From: Marinomonas pontica
GTDB lineage: Bacteria > Pseudomonadota > Gammaproteobacteria > Pseudomonadales > Marinomonadaceae
Direction: 5' to 3'
Assembly: GCF_026191375.1 (NCBI RefSeq)
Contig: NZ_JAODTL010000049.1
Location: 1-60,667 of the forward strand
DNA: 60,667 bases
A model generated the notes under the pieces. That model ran no database searches. It saw only the letters and a list, made by a program, of their open reading frames with translations, and had not been told where the DNA came from. The first letter of the stretch is position 1, and each line of letters starts with the position of its first letter. The translations under genes were made by a program, and so were the position numbers. Shown here in pieces: positions 1 through 11,211 of the stretch.

Positions 1-422
1 ACCGATATGAAAAGTAAGGAAGAAAAGGTATTCGACTTGCGACTTGTTGACACAATGTTATGCTTAATTCGTTACATTGTGCATGAAAAATCGATTTTTT
101 TGTTCTTTGATGTCCTGGTTGAGTGTTTTTCACTCAAAAAAGGGGGCAAAATGAAAAAAAAGAGAAAAAAAGTGCAAGGAGTGCTTGACCAGTAATGGAA
201 AACTTGGTTTTAATCGATGCAGTCCTAAACGGTAGTTCGAAAAGATCATTGAATACGGTGTTGGGAACTACAGATAATTTGCTTTTTTGGCAATTGTCAC
301 AAAAGTGAAACTGATCGGTTTTAAGATACACGAGTCGTTGATTTAACAACGTTTCTTGGTTAGACGAAAATCAGTCAAAAGGTCTACAAGACCACATAAT
401 ATAATATAAAGGGGAATCTTGA
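1..422. other. Leading stretch without a supported gene
   Basis: No convincing gene is seen here. A 62-codon frame at 7-195 has a lysine-rich, low-complexity end, no clear ribosome binding site and no family resemblance. The stretch is A/T-rich and presumably carries the promoter and leader of the porin gene that follows. An AAGGGG ribosome binding site at about 409-414 serves the ATG at 423. Confidence 0.5.
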
Positions 423-1280
423 ATGAAAGCGATTAAACTTGCTTCTGTGTTTGCGGTATCTGCTGTTGCTGCTGCCGTTTCTACTGCTACTTTTGCTGCT
501 GATGCAATCATCACTGGTAATGCTGGCATTGAATATGTAACTAATGATAATGGCACTAGCGAACTTAGTGGTACAAATGAAGGTGAACTAGAGCTTCAAA
601 TTGATACTGGTATTGTTTACGCTGAACTTGAATTTGCAACTAACGGCGGTACTGCTGAAGCTGGTGAAGGCGTAGATATCGGTCTTGAGAAATTGTACGT
701 AAAACAAGGTGCAGTTTCTTTCGGTCGCTTCGACGGTACTGTAGCGACTGGCTCTTTCATGGGTATGGATGAGTACTACGGTGGTGTTGATCTAAGTACT
801 TCTGGTGATACTGATAGCACTGGTATCCGTTACAAGGTTTCTCCAGAGCTAACAGTAGCTCTTGAAGCAACTGCAGCTTCTGGTACAGAAGATGGTGAAA
901 TCGGCTTTGCTGCATCTTACGTTGCAGATTTTGGTGGCTTCAAAGCGGGTATCTCTGGTGGTGCAGTAGGCGATGCTAACGCTGTTAACGTTGGTGTTCA
1001 AACTGTTGCTGGTCCAGCGACTGTTTCTTTGAACTACGGCTCAGGTGCATCTGGCGCAACTGGCGATACCGATGTTGAACTTATGACTGCATCTATTGCG
1101 TTTGCAGCGTCTGAAGCGTTGACCTTGACTCTTGAATACTCAAGCGATATGGAAGCTGAAAACAACGGTACTTACTTCGTTGGTGAATACGCTATGGGCG
1201 ACCTAGTTTATTACGTGAAAAACTACGCAGGTGACCTAGGCTCTGGGCTTACTAAAGTTGGTGTTAAAGCAAACTTCTAA
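423..1280 (+). CDS. Small outer-membrane porin-like beta-barrel protein
   Basis: The 285-residue product is probably an outer-membrane channel of the Gram-negative porin type. Residues 1-25 form a Sec signal peptide (Met-Lys-Ala-Ile-Lys, a hydrophobic Ala/Val core, cleavage near Thr-Phe-Ala-Ala). The mature part alternates polar and hydrophobic residues with many Gly, Asp, Glu and Ser, as amphipathic beta strands do. The chain ends in Lys-Ala-Asn-Phe; a terminal Phe is the usual recognition signal for the BAM assembly machinery. It is shorter than classical 16-strand porins (about 330-380 residues), so the strand number is uncertain. The gene is monocistronic, with a strong ribosome binding site and its own terminator, and its even codon use suggests high expression. 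The substrate cannot be read from the sequence. Confidence 0.8.
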   Translation: MKAIKLASVFAVSAVAAAVSTATFAADAIITGNAGIEYVTNDNGTSELSGTNEGELELQIDTGIVYAELEFATNGGTAEAGEGVDIGLEKLYVKQGAVSFGRFDGTVATGSFMGMDEYYGGVDLSTSGDTDSTGIRYKVSPELTVALEATAASGTEDGEIGFAASYVADFGGFKAGISGGAVGDANAVNVGVQTVAGPATVSLNYGSGASGATGDTDVELMTASIAFAASEALTLTLEYSSDMEAENNGTYFVGEYAMGDLVYYVKNYAGDLGSGLTKVGVKANF

Positions 1281-1335
1281 GCGATTCCCTAAAGGTCTTC
1301 TCTGAAAAATGAGAATACCTTTACGAGTTAAAGCG

Positions 1336-1364
1336 AAAGCCAGCCCTTTGGGTTGGCTTTTTTT
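1336..1364 (+). terminator. Rho-independent terminator of the porin gene
   Basis: A ten-pair stem (AAAGCCAGCC against GGTTGGCTTT, one G-T pair) with a five-base loop is followed by a T run. It lies 55 bases after the porin stop codon. Confidence 0.85.
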
Positions 1365-1443
1365 ATGGTAAGCTTAGCCAACTTATGACTCCGCAGAATG
1401 GAGCGTGGTTTGTTTGGATTAGCATAAAATAGGAAGGCGCGTT

Positions 1444-4162
1444 TTGTCAGAAAAAATGAGTGAGTCGGTACGATCACCAATTTGGGATATGTTTGCTAAA
1501 CAGGCGGCGTTTATTGCTGCGCTTTTGTGTTTGTTCTTTTTCGGGTTAGCGACCTATACCTACAGCCCCAATGATGCTGGTTGGTTTTATTCTGGCAGTG
1601 GTGCGGCTATTCAAAATTCGATGGGGCCCATTGGCGCTATTATTGCTGATCTCGCCTCTGGCTTTTTCGGTTCTTTATTTTATTCATTGCCTCCTTTGTT
1701 TTTTTGGGTTGCCATTATTATATGGCGTAACCCGCATTCCCTGCTGCCACTTAATAATGCGTTGTTATGTACTATTGGCAGTATTCTGTATTTGTCTTTT
1801 GGTTCTGTGTTGTGTTTTTTGCATACGGTTGGTGAACCTACCCTCCAGTATGGTACGGGTGGAATATTAGGGCGTGGCCTTGGGCTTGTGTTATATGGCT
1901 TTATTGGTTATGACGGAGCAACGTTAGTCAGTCTCGCGCTGGTTGTGTTGTCTTTTACTTTGTTGGCGCAACTGCATTGGTTAAGCCTGATGGATGGATT
2001 GGGTGAAAAGGCATTTGCGTTTACGATGCATGTTCGACAAAAATGGTCAGCTCGACAAGAATTGAGACATCAGCAAAATGCGGATTTAGATGAGGCTGTT
2101 GATGATATTATTGAAGAACCTGCCATCGTCAGAAAAAGGCGTTTAGCTAAAAAAGACACGGCTGAAACGAAACAGGCGGACCGTATTGGGTTGGATGATT
2201 CCAATGATGTGGATACGCAGGAAGGTAAAAAGTCTCGATTTGGCTTTTTGTCTTTATTGTCTAAATCAAATAACAAATCGTCGAAAGATGCTGTGACGGA
2301 GGCGTCGTCGAACCGACTCCATGAAGAACCTGAGTTTGGTGGTCTGGATGAGCTGTCTCTAGATGATGAGGTAAACTTTGGTGATACACTTTACATCGAA
2401 GAGTCTTGGGATACGCCAAAATCTAAACCAAACACTGCGGCGGATAGCGCCTCGCCAGTGACTGATAATTCAGCTACAGATCAAGAACCTTCTCGAGATC
2501 CAAATGCCTTCATCTACTGTTTCTAAAGAGCAAGCGGATGCCATGTTGTTTGAAGATGATTCACCTTTTGTTATTCCTCCTGCACATAAGCCAGCGTTTC
2601 GAACGCTATCGGAAGCCAAGCAGTTGGATTCTCTTTCTGGGCCTGTGGCATCAGAGAGTATTAAACAGCCAGCAGAGAAGGGTTACTCCCTGCCAGATCG
2701 TGCCGTGTTGACGAAACCAAAGCCAAAGCAGGGCGGTTACTCTGAAGATGAGCTGCTGGCGCTGTCGGAATTATTGGAACAACGTTTACAGGATTTTGGT
2801 GTGAAAGCCGAAGTGGTTGAGGTAAACCCAGGCCCAGTTATAACGCGTTTTGAAATTCAGCCAGCACCGGGTGTGAAAGTATCCAGAATCACGAATTTAG
2901 CAAAAGACCTTGCCCGTTCTTTAAGTGTTATGAGTGTGCGTGTGGTTGAAGTCATTGCGGGTAAATCCACTATCGGCATTGAAATCCCCAATCAGGTACG
3001 GGACACGGTGTATTTTTCTGAGGTCATAAATTGTGATGCCTATGATCGGTCTTCATCCCCTCTAACTTTGTCTCTTGGCCATGACATTTCTGGAGAGCCT
3101 GTGGTGGTCGATTTGGCCAAAATGCCCCATGTCTTGGTGGCGGGGACAACGGGTTCTGGTAAATCTGTTGGTGTGAATGCAATGATTTTAAGCATGTTAT
3201 TGAAGTCAACGCCAGACGAAGTTCGTATGATCATGGTTGACCCAAAAATGCTGGAATTGTCAATTTATGAAGGCATTCCTCACCTTTTGACGCCCGTTAT
3301 TACAGACATGAAAGACGCGGCAAACGGTTTGCGTTGGTCGGTAGATGAAATGGAGCGCCGATATAAGTTGATGTCGAAGCTCGGTGTGCGCAACATTGCG
3401 GGTTACAACAAAAAAGTACGTGATGCGATGGATGCGGGTAAACCCATAGAGGATCCACTGTGGCAGCCTGAGATGGCGATGTTTTCAGAAGACGGTGTCG
3501 CTCGAACGGTTCCGCATCTAGAGCCACTGCCTTACATTGTGATCATCGTTGATGAATTTGCTGACATGATGATGATCGTTGGTAAAAAAGTCGAAGAGTT
3601 GATTGCTCGAATTGCGCAAAAAGCGCGAGCAGCGGGCATTCATTTGATTCTGGCGACTCAGCGCCCATCGGTGGACGTTATTACTGGTCTGATTAAAGCC
3701 AATATCCCCACGCGTATGGCGTTTCAAGTGTCCTCTAAAATTGACTCTAGAACGATTCTTGATCAAGGTGGAGCCGATCAGTTATTGGGCATGGGGGATA
3801 TGTTGTACCTTCCTTCCGGTTTGCCAACTCCTATCAGGGTTCATGGCGCTTTTGTTTCCGATGATGAAGTGCACGCTGTGGTTGAGGAATGGAAACAGCG
3901 TGGGGAGCCAGAATACATAAACGATGTTGTGGTGAATCCAGAAGACTTAATGTCAGGTGACGACAGTGAAGATAAAGACGCACTTTATGACGAAGCGGTG
4001 AAAATAGTCATTGAAACGCGTAAAGCTTCTATCTCTTCTATACAACGTCGATTAAAAATAGGGTACAACAGGGCGGCTAATCTCGTAGAAGCCATGGAAG
4101 CGGCTGGATTGGTTGGCCCAATGGGCACCAATGGGCAAAGAGATATTTTAATTCCAGAGTAA
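1444..4162 (+). pseudogene. ftsK: DNA translocase FtsK, reading frame interrupted once (probably a sequencing error)
   Basis: FtsK pumps DNA at the division septum and activates XerCD at dif. The first part (1444-2526) holds the membrane domain with about four helices and an acidic linker. The second part (2504-4162) holds the RecA-like motor, with Walker A GTTGSGKS and Walker B IIVDEFAD, and the C-terminal gamma winged helix that reads KOPS sites. The two parts lie in different frames. The second frame is closed by a stop at 2459, so the shift must lie between 2462 and 2525. Removing one A from the AAA near 2502 restores a 905-residue protein. The TTG start at 1444 is chosen because AGGAAGG at 1431-1437 is correctly spaced from it and too far from the next ATG. 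An essential gene is unlikely to be truly broken. It heads the ftsK-lolA-rarA run. Confidence 0.92.
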
Positions 4163-4215
4163 AGGTTAGCGTAAAATTTTTAAGGCCTTTGTTTGTGTAT
4201 TTTTGGAGAAGTATT

Positions 4216-4845
4216 TTGGTTAAAAAAATAGTTGGCGTTGCGGTTATTGGTTTTATGGTGTGTATTCAAGCAATGACAGCGCAAGCTCAAGACAGCGCCT
4301 CGGATTCAATAGAGCGTTTATTGGAAATGAACCGCAATATTGAAGGCGAATTTCGTCAGGTGACTTACGATGAAAAGGGGAAGCAACTTCAAGCCAGTGA
4401 AGGAATTTTTCTTTTGGCGAAACCCAATCAGTTTGTCTGGGACAGTGTGACACCATTTTCACAGCGCATTATTTCTGACGGGAACTACATTACTGTCTGG
4501 GATGTGGATTTAGAGCAGGCAACCAAAAAGCCGCTTTCTGGCGCAATAGGCAACTCTCCTGCGGCATTATTGGGCAGACCCGCTGCCGAGGTTTTACCTC
4601 ACTATACTGTGGCGATGCTGGGGCAAGAGAAATTTCGTTTGCAACCAAAAGAAGACCAAGAGTTGTTCCAAGCTTTGACCTTGTCTTTTCGTGACGAGGT
4701 GATCAGTGCAATGAGCATTGTGGATGCGCTTGGCCAAACCACGGTCATTGAATTTAAAAATGTTGAAACGCATGATGGCGTGGCAAAAGAGAATTTTGTA
4801 TTGGATTTGCCAGCCAATGTCGATGTTATTGTAGAAGGTCAGTAA
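4216..4845 (+). CDS. lolA: Outer-membrane lipoprotein carrier protein LolA
   Basis: The periplasmic chaperone that carries lipoproteins from LolCDE to LolB. The product has 209 residues and a signal peptide over about residues 1-26, with cleavage near Ala-Gln-Ala. It is followed by the family's N-terminal pattern around [15 protein letters not shown] and the PNQFVWDS segment that builds the open barrel. The TTG start at 4216 is preferred because GGAGAAG at 4205-4211 sits five bases upstream; a more upstream start would extend the signal peptide unnaturally. The stop codon overlaps the rarA start (TAATG), implying translational coupling. The ftsK-lolA-rarA order is as in Escherichia coli. Confidence 0.92.
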   Translation: MVKKIVGVAVIGFMVCIQAMTAQAQDSASDSIERLLEMNRNIEGEFRQVTYDEKGKQLQASEGIFLLAKPNQFVWDSVTPFSQRIISDGNYITVWDVDLEQATKKPLSGAIGNSPAALLGRPAAEVLPHYTVAMLGQEKFRLQPKEDQELFQALTLSFRDEVISAMSIVDALGQTTVIEFKNVETHDGVAKENFVLDLPANVDVIVEGQ

Positions 4846-6185
4846 TGAGAGACCTGTTTTCAGACATCTCAACAGGAGGGTACCAGCCGTTAGCGGCCAG
4901 AATGCGTCCTGTGAGTTTGGATGATTATATTGGTCAGTCACATCTTGTTGGCCCTGGAAAGCCTTTAAGACGCATGGTTGAAACGGGTCATTGTCACTCT
5001 TTCATCTTATGGGGGCCGCCTGGCGTTGGTAAAACAACGTTTGCGCAGTTGTTGTCTCATGCATTGGATGCGCAATTTATTGAGATCTCGGCGGTTATGT
5101 CGGGGGTGAAAGACATTCGTGCGGCGGTGGATCAGGCGAAAAACCTGCGCCAAATGAATGGTGTCCAGACGGTCTTATTCGTTGATGAAGTGCATCGTTT
5201 TAATAAATCTCAACAAGATGCTTTTTTGCCGTTTATTGAAGATGGTACGTTTTTATTCATTGGTGCGACGACGGAGAATCCCGCCTTTGAATTGAATTCT
5301 GCTCTGTTATCAAGAGCGCGGGTGTACCGACTAAAAACACCCAGCGCCGACGAGGTGATGTTGGCGTTGCAGCGAGCGCTGCTCAATCTTGACGATACGA
5401 ATAATGGCTTTCAGATAGACGAGTATTTTTTGTCTGTATTGGCTCAAGCGGCAGATGGTGACATTCGTCGAGGGCTGAACTTCCTTGAGATTTTGTCTGA
5501 TTTGGTAGAGCCCGGTAGCAAGGTAACCCAGGAGCAACTAGAAGATGTTTTGGGTGGCAGCGTACGTCGTTTTGATCGTAAAGGCGATGTTTTTTATGAT
5601 CAGATTTCTGCCTTTCATAAGTCGGTTCGTGGTTCCTCACCGGACGGTGCTTTGTACTGGATGGCCAGAATGCTTGATGGAGGGTGTGACCCTTTGTATA
5701 TCGCGCGTCGTCTGTTGGCGATTGCCTCAGAAGATATTGGCAATGCCGATCCGCGGGCGTTGCAAATTGGCTTGAACGCGTGGGATGTCTTTGAGCGAGT
5801 TGGGCCAGGAGAGGGTAATCGTGCGATTGCTCAAGCGGCTGTTTATATGGCGTGCGCGCCTAAAAGTAATGCGGTTTATAAGGCATTTAATCAGGCGATG
5901 ACGGATGTGGCCGCGCAGCCAAGTTATGAGGTGCCAGTGCATTTGCGCAATGCGCCAACGTCGCTAGCAAAAAGTATGGGGCATGGCGACGAGTATCGCT
6001 ATGCGCATAATGAAGCGCATGCGTACGCCGCAGGTGAAAACTACCTACCAGAAGAGTTGGCTAGTATGCGTTATTATGAGCCGACAGACCGTGGCTTAGA
6101 GAAAAAAATTAATGATAAGTTGGCTTGGTTGTCCGATTTGGATGATCAAAGTCCGTTGCAGCGTTACAACCCTTTATCTGACTAG
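4845..6185 (+). CDS. rarA: Replication-associated recombination ATPase RarA (MgsA)
   Basis: RarA is an AAA+ clamp-loader-like ATPase acting at stalled forks and on single-stranded DNA ends. The 446 residues match the usual length. Walker A is GPPGVGKT at about residues 52-59 and Walker B is LFVDEVHRF near 108-116. Sensor 1 ([10 protein letters not shown]) and the Ser-Arg-Ala-Arg arginine-finger region follow, then the C-terminal tetramerisation domain with [13 protein letters not shown] and EDIGNADP. The start overlaps the lolA stop by one base, so the two genes are translated together. Confidence 0.94.
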   Translation: MRDLFSDISTGGYQPLAARMRPVSLDDYIGQSHLVGPGKPLRRMVETGHCHSFILWGPPGVGKTTFAQLLSHALDAQFIEISAVMSGVKDIRAAVDQAKNLRQMNGVQTVLFVDEVHRFNKSQQDAFLPFIEDGTFLFIGATTENPAFELNSALLSRARVYRLKTPSADEVMLALQRALLNLDDTNNGFQIDEYFLSVLAQAADGDIRRGLNFLEILSDLVEPGSKVTQEQLEDVLGGSVRRFDRKGDVFYDQISAFHKSVRGSSPDGALYWMARMLDGGCDPLYIARRLLAIASEDIGNADPRALQIGLNAWDVFERVGPGEGNRAIAQAAVYMACAPKSNAVYKAFNQAMTDVAAQPSYEVPVHLRNAPTSLAKSMGHGDEYRYAHNEAHAYAAGENYLPEELASMRYYEPTDRGLEKKINDKLAWLSDLDDQSPLQRYNPLSD

Positions 6186-6212
6186 TTTCTTATTTCTCCA
6201 CAGGAACACAAT

Positions 6213-6584
6213 ATGATGTATTTCATGATTGCTATGGGCGGCGCGTTTGGCGCGCTAAGTCGCTATGGCATGACAAAGTGTATTAATTCTTACTGGCATC
6301 ACCATTTCCCTTTTGCCACGATGCTAGTAAATGTTCTTGGCTGCGTATTAATGGGGGTTGCTTTCGTCGTGATTAGTGAGCGTATGCCATCGTTAGAACC
6401 CTATCGCCCCTTGGTTATGGTGGGTTTTTTGGGCGCATTTACGACTTTTTCGACATTTTCGTTAGAAATTGTCGCGCTTATTAATATGCAGGCTTGGCTA
6501 AGTGCCATAAGCTATTTATTATTGAGCTGCATTTTGGGGGTGTTGGGTTTGGCTGTCGGTATGACGGTGACCCGTTTGTTCTGA
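6213..6584 (+). CDS. crcB: Fluoride exporter CrcB/Fluc
   Basis: A 123-residue inner-membrane protein with four predicted helices, of the dual-topology Fluc channel family that removes fluoride from the cytoplasm. Diagnostic segments are GGAFGALSRYGM near the N-terminus, NVLGC in helix 2 and GFLGAFTTFSTFSLE in helix 3, which carries the Phe/Thr residues that line the pore. The start has CAGGA seven bases upstream. It lies between rarA and serS on the same strand with short gaps, an insertion compared with the Escherichia coli order. No fluoride riboswitch was recognised in the 27 bases upstream. Confidence 0.92.
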   Translation: MMYFMIAMGGAFGALSRYGMTKCINSYWHHHFPFATMLVNVLGCVLMGVAFVVISERMPSLEPYRPLVMVGFLGAFTTFSTFSLEIVALINMQAWLSAISYLLLSCILGVLGLAVGMTVTRLF

Positions 6585-7982
<1,398 letters not shown>

Positions 7983-7996
7983 GCTACATTTTCTAA

Positions 7997-8024
7997 TAAA
8001 AAAGCCTCAAAGGAGGCTTTTTTT
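7997..8024 (+). terminator. Rho-independent terminator of serS
   Basis: AAAGCCTC and GAGGCTTT form a stem around a four-base loop, flanked by an A run and a T run. It begins about 15 bases after the serS stop. Confidence 0.85.
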
Positions 8025-8046
8025 GTATGAGTGGATATTTGACATT

Positions 8047-8790
8047 ATGACGGGCAAGGTCTATTTGATTGGTGCGGGTCCAGGTGATCCTGAGTTGTTG
8101 ACGTTAAAGGCACATCGTTTGCTAAAAATGGCCGATGTGGTTTTATACGATCGCTTGGTTGGCAAAGAAATTATTGAGCTCATTCCTGAGTCAGCAGAAA
8201 AAATGTACGTAGGGAAGGCGAAGTCTATGCACAGCCTTCCACAGGAAGAAATAAACAGTTTGCTCGCGGCCAAAGCAAAAGAAGGCCGTATGGTGGTGCG
8301 CCTGAAAGGGGGCGATCCATTTATATTCGGTCGCGGGGGCGAAGAATTAGAAGAGCTTATTGAAGAGGGGGTACCTTTTGAGGTCGTTCCTGGTGTTACT
8401 GCAGCCGCTGGGTGCGCAGCGTACGCGGGTATTCCGTTAACACACCGAGATTACGCGCAATCTGTGCGCTTTCTGACGGGGCATTTGAAGGACGGAACGA
8501 CGGAATTGCCTTGGGAAGAGTTGGTTCATCCTGCACAAACCTTGGTGATTTACATGGGCTTAACTGGCCTTAAAGATATTAGTCAGTCCTTGATTCGCTT
8601 TGGTATGAAGCCGTCTATGCCTGTGGCTATTGTTGAAAAAGGCACGACAAAGGAGCAGCGCGTTTTTACCTCCACGATTCAAGATGTTTATGACGTGTCC
8701 GTGGTGAACGAAGCCAAATCGCCTGCCTTATTGATTATTGGTGAAGTTGTCTCGCTGCAGGAAAAACTAGAATGGTACGGAAAGTATTAG
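8047..8790 (+). CDS. cobA: Uroporphyrinogen-III C-methyltransferase (SUMT)
   Basis: This enzyme transfers two methyl groups from S-adenosylmethionine to uroporphyrinogen III to give precorrin-2, the branch point to siroheme and cobalamin. The 247-residue single-domain form has the N-terminal [15 protein letters not shown] loop, VVLYDRLV, the [19 protein letters not shown] active-site segment and the [22 protein letters not shown] signature. It lacks the CysG oxidase/ferrochelatase domain, so siroheme completion needs another protein. The ATG at 8047 is chosen because the sequence before it includes the serS terminator. No nitrite or sulfite reductase gene is adjacent. Confidence 0.92.
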   Translation: MTGKVYLIGAGPGDPELLTLKAHRLLKMADVVLYDRLVGKEIIELIPESAEKMYVGKAKSMHSLPQEEINSLLAAKAKEGRMVVRLKGGDPFIFGRGGEELEELIEEGVPFEVVPGVTAAAGCAAYAGIPLTHRDYAQSVRFLTGHLKDGTTELPWEELVHPAQTLVIYMGLTGLKDISQSLIRFGMKPSMPVAIVEKGTTKEQRVFTSTIQDVYDVSVVNEAKSPALLIIGEVVSLQEKLEWYGKY

Positions 8791-8817
8791 TTGTGGCGAG
8801 ATGTCATTTAGTGGTGT

Positions 8818-8894
8818 TGTAGGTCGTGCTTTAGCGCGTCAAAGGTTCTGGTTTGGTGTGATCCTGCTTTTGACGACCTAAAGGCCGACCTACA
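8818..8894. repeat. Long imperfect inverted repeat, REP-like
   Basis: The ends TGTAGGTCG and CGACCTACA are exact inverted copies. The pairing continues inward, with mismatches, to about 25 bases per arm (8818-8843 against 8868-8894) around a loop of about 24 bases. It fills the gap between the convergent cobA and tusE genes and lacks a T run. It could be a REP-type palindrome or a bidirectional transcript end. No second copy was noticed in this window. Confidence 0.6.
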
Positions 8895-8910
8895 TGGTTT
8901 GTTGTCTTAT

Positions 8911-9231
8911 TTATAAGCAATTTGCGGGCTTGGGAAGCCCTGCAATTTTGGCGGCCAATTTCGGCGGGCTACCGGGAAAAAGCGTCATTAAATATATGCT
9001 TCGACCTTTTTCGGCGCCGAGTTTTTTTGATACCGCTTTGACTAATGGGCGCATGGCAGGGGATACTTCGAACTCTTGATAGAATTCTCGTAATAAATGA
9101 ATAATTTCCCAATGTGCGTCCGTTAACTCAATGTCAACTTCTTGCGCCAATTGATTAGCAAGCTCTGGTGTCCAATCTTGTAGATTAAGCAAATAACCTT
9201 CTTCGTCTAAAACTAACGTCTTTTCTGTCAT
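8911..9231 (-). CDS. tusE: Sulfur relay protein TusE (DsrC family)
   Basis: TusE accepts persulfide sulfur from TusBCD and passes it to MnmA for 2-thiolation of the wobble uridine in Glu, Gln and Lys tRNAs. The product has 106 residues. The conserved C-terminus LPKPANCL carries the penultimate cysteine that bears the persulfide, and TDAHWEIIHLLREFY is typical of the family. The start at 9231 (MTEKTLVLDEEGY) gives the usual length. It is the last gene of a yccA-tusD-tusC-tusB-tusE set on the minus strand, five bases after tusB. Confidence 0.9.
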   Translation of the reverse strand: MTEKTLVLDEEGYLLNLQDWTPELANQLAQEVDIELTDAHWEIIHLLREFYQEFEVSPAMRPLVKAVSKKLGAEKGRSIYLMTLFPGSPPKLAAKIAGLPKPANCL

Positions 9232-9236
9232 ATCGA

Positions 9237-9524
9237 CTACCAACTAATGTTTGATTCTGCGCTAAAGGTTAACTCGACCCATTCTTCATCGGAGAGGGCG
9301 ATGCCTAGCTTTGGTGATAGGCCGTAGGCTGCTGCGTCACTTTTTAGATAATATAGCTCAGCTTGCTTCGCGTTTATGAGTGTTTGTATCAGGCTAGTCT
9401 GCTGAATGGTTCTTAAAAAGCCTTCTTCAATAAGTAGTATTTGATCGCCAGCTTGCACGCTGTTTTGCCACGTTGCCTCGAGTGTTGCAGGGTAATCGAG
9501 TTGATTTATTTGGTGTAGTCGCAT
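9237..9524 (-). CDS. tusB: Sulfur relay protein TusB
   Basis: A 95-residue subunit of the TusBCD heterohexamer of the tRNA 2-thiouridine sulfur relay. The start MRLHQINQLDYP at 9524 matches the family N-terminus and lies two bases after the tusC stop. Other features are the GDQILLIEEG strand and a C-terminal ISDEEWVEL-like stretch (here LSDEEWVEL). TusB has no catalytic cysteine in its family, and none is seen here. Recognition rests mainly on position between tusC and tusE and on size. Confidence 0.85.
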   Translation of the reverse strand: MRLHQINQLDYPATLEATWQNSVQAGDQILLIEEGFLRTIQQTSLIQTLINAKQAELYYLKSDAAAYGLSPKLGIALSDEEWVELTFSAESNISW

Positions 9525-9526
9525 AA

Positions 9527-9874
9527 TTAAAACCGGAAAACCTGTTGGTATTGTGAAAACATCGTTTGCCACTCGACTTCATCAAGCGGCTGCACGCCTT
9601 GCCAAGTTGTATTGGATTCAAGTTGTGCGTTGGCTTTTTCTATGTAGACGTTTTCAATGTCGTAAAACTCCAGACCAGCTAACAGCTTATGTAGATTTTT
9701 ACCGTGTTCTGGTGTTGGCTGTTGGTTGTCGGACAAAATTGCTACCGCCGCGCCAGAAAGGCATAAATCGACAGGTTGCTCGAACGTGGCCAGAACCAGA
9801 GCAAGGTCTAAACCTTCTTTACAGGCTAGGCTTGTATAAGGGCTGGCGTTTAGGTGAATGAGAGTGTGTTTCAT
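9527..9874 (-). CDS. tusC: Sulfur relay protein TusC
   Basis: A 115-residue DsrF-like subunit of the TusBCD complex. Visible family features are the N-terminal ASPYTSLACKEGLDLAL segment, in which the family places a helix after the first strand, and the DLCLSGAAVAIL strand-turn. It starts three bases after the tusD stop and ends two bases before tusB, so translational coupling is likely. Confidence 0.88.
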   Translation of the reverse strand: MKHTLIHLNASPYTSLACKEGLDLALVLATFEQPVDLCLSGAAVAILSDNQQPTPEHGKNLHKLLAGLEFYDIENVYIEKANAQLESNTTWQGVQPLDEVEWQTMFSQYQQVFRF

Positions 9875-9877
9875 GGA

Positions 9878-10270
9878 TTACCTAAACTGAATGATTTTAT
9901 GGGTGGTGTTCATTAGATCAACAAGTGTTCCTAATCCTTCAAGCTGGAAGTTTTTTGCCAAAGTGTGTTGCTCCAGCGCATAACGACGACTTTCATTTTC
10001 GTTGATGATACCGCGTCTTACGGCCGCGGCAATGCACAAATAGAGAGGGATGTTTTGCTGCTCAGCGATGTCTTGCCATTCTTTGGTGAGGTTGATCTCA
10101 TCTCTTGGTGGTTGTGCTATTTGGCTGCCAACAAGCACAGCGTCTTCATAAAAGAACACCCCTTTTATGCTATTTGGGTATTTGGAGACGGCGGCTTTTA
10201 TAAAGCGAAGCGCAGAGTGGCAGGCTTTGCTTTGATAAGGTGAGCCTGTGATGAGCAGCGTGTATTGCAT
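9878..10270 (-). CDS. tusD: Sulfurtransferase TusD
   Basis: The catalytic, DsrE-like subunit of TusBCD that receives persulfide from TusA and hands it to TusE. In 130 residues it shows the N-terminal TLLITGSPYQSKACHSALRF segment, the GVFFYEDAVLVG strand, and LYLCIAAAVRRGI, whose cysteine is in the position of the active-site cysteine of the family. It is the first tus gene of the operon. The gap upstream holds the yccA terminator, so tus transcription may start separately. Confidence 0.9.
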   Translation of the reverse strand: MQYTLLITGSPYQSKACHSALRFIKAAVSKYPNSIKGVFFYEDAVLVGSQIAQPPRDEINLTKEWQDIAEQQNIPLYLCIAAAVRRGIINENESRRYALEQHTLAKNFQLEGLGTLVDLMNTTHKIIQFR

Positions 10271-10340
10271 TGCAATCTAACCTTTGAACGGACTTTGAAA
10301 GTTATTTTGTTTTGTAAGTTATTTTGTGAAGTTTACACAC

Positions 10341-10367
10341 AAAAAAGGCCGCAGTCAGCGGCCTTTT
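10341..10367 (-). terminator. Terminator downstream of yccA
   Basis: On the minus strand AAAAGGCCGC, a five-base loop and GCGGCCTTTTTT follow the yccA stop by about 20 bases. A stem of ten pairs with a T run is a strong rho-independent terminator. Confidence 0.85.
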
Positions 10368-10386
10368 ATAGTGAGGTACGTTGCGA

Positions 10387-11040
10387 TTAGTCGCGAGACA
10401 TACCCAAAAGTGATAATACACTTAGGAACATATTGTACAGTGAAACATACAAGTTGACGGTCGCCATAATGTAGTTTGTTTCACCACCGCGGACGATTTC
10501 ACTGGTTTGCAGCAAAATAACTGCCGCAGAGAAAAGCGCAAAACCCGCTGAGATAAAGATTTGTAATGCTGGCATTTTAACGAAAATCCCAGCGATCACA
10601 GCAAATAACAAAACAAAGAAGCCAACCGTGATGAATCCATTAAGGAAACTGAAGTCTTTCTTTGAAACCAATGCGTAAGCAGACAAGCCTAGGAACGATA
10701 GGCCAGTAATGCCTAGAGCGCTCATGATTAAGCTCGCACCGTTTGCCATGTTCATATAAGCGCTTAGGATGGGGCCAAGGGTAAGGCCCATGAAGCCAGT
10801 CAAAGCAAATACACACAGAATACCAGCGGCGCTGTTTTTAAATTTGTGTGTTAGGAAAAGCAAACCATAAAAGCCTACTAGAGTAATAATTAGACCAGGA
10901 TGGGGTAAGTTGAAAGCCATGCTCATGCCCGCAGTGAAGGCGCTGAACAATAGGGTAAGCGACAACAGTCCGTAAGTATTGCGGAGCGTTTTATTTGCCG
11001 CTTGTGACGTATGTGTCGAAAGGGCTTCTGTGTAACGCAT
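10387..11040 (-). CDS. yccA: BI-1/YccA family inner-membrane protein
   Basis: A 217-residue membrane protein with about seven hydrophobic helices, of the Bax-inhibitor-1 family. In Escherichia coli YccA is a substrate and inhibitor of the FtsH protease. The chain starts MRYTEALSTHTSQAANKTLRNTYGLL, as in gammaproteobacterial YccA, and ends with NLYVSLYNMFLSVLSLLG, the last helix of the family. It lies directly upstream of the tus genes on the same strand, comparable to the yccA-tusE pairing in Escherichia coli, but a terminator separates them. Confidence 0.92.
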   Translation of the reverse strand: MRYTEALSTHTSQAANKTLRNTYGLLSLTLLFSAFTAGMSMAFNLPHPGLIITLVGFYGLLFLTHKFKNSAAGILCVFALTGFMGLTLGPILSAYMNMANGASLIMSALGITGLSFLGLSAYALVSKKDFSFLNGFITVGFFVLLFAVIAGIFVKMPALQIFISAGFALFSAAVILLQTSEIVRGGETNYIMATVNLYVSLYNMFLSVLSLLGMSRD

Positions 11041-11137
11041 GAGTTAACTCCTTTAGGGTTTAAGACTATCAATAGACTTAATATGCGTGCGAAAGTTCCA
11101 AACTTCAAGTTAGATTGTTTATTAAACCCCAAATACT

Positions 11138-11165
11138 AAAAAACACCGCATTGATCGGTGTTTTT
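11138..11165. terminator. Rho-independent terminator between hpf and yccA
   Basis: AAAAACACCG and CGGTGTTTTT flank a seven-base loop. It has A and T runs on both sides and lies downstream of the minus-strand hpf gene. Confidence 0.75.
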
Positions 11166-11211
11166 AAGTCAAACTGTGACTCAGTTTGGTTTGGTGTTTT
11201 TAGTTTGGTGT

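Noticed and set aside
7..195. 62-codon open frame at the left end
   Set aside because: Low-complexity lysine-rich product, no good ribosome binding site, no recognisable family.
400..405. TATAAT just before the porin gene as its -10 box
   Set aside because: It is only 17 bases from the ATG and nearly touches the ribosome binding site, so a transcript from it would lack a usable leader. No -35 element is properly spaced.
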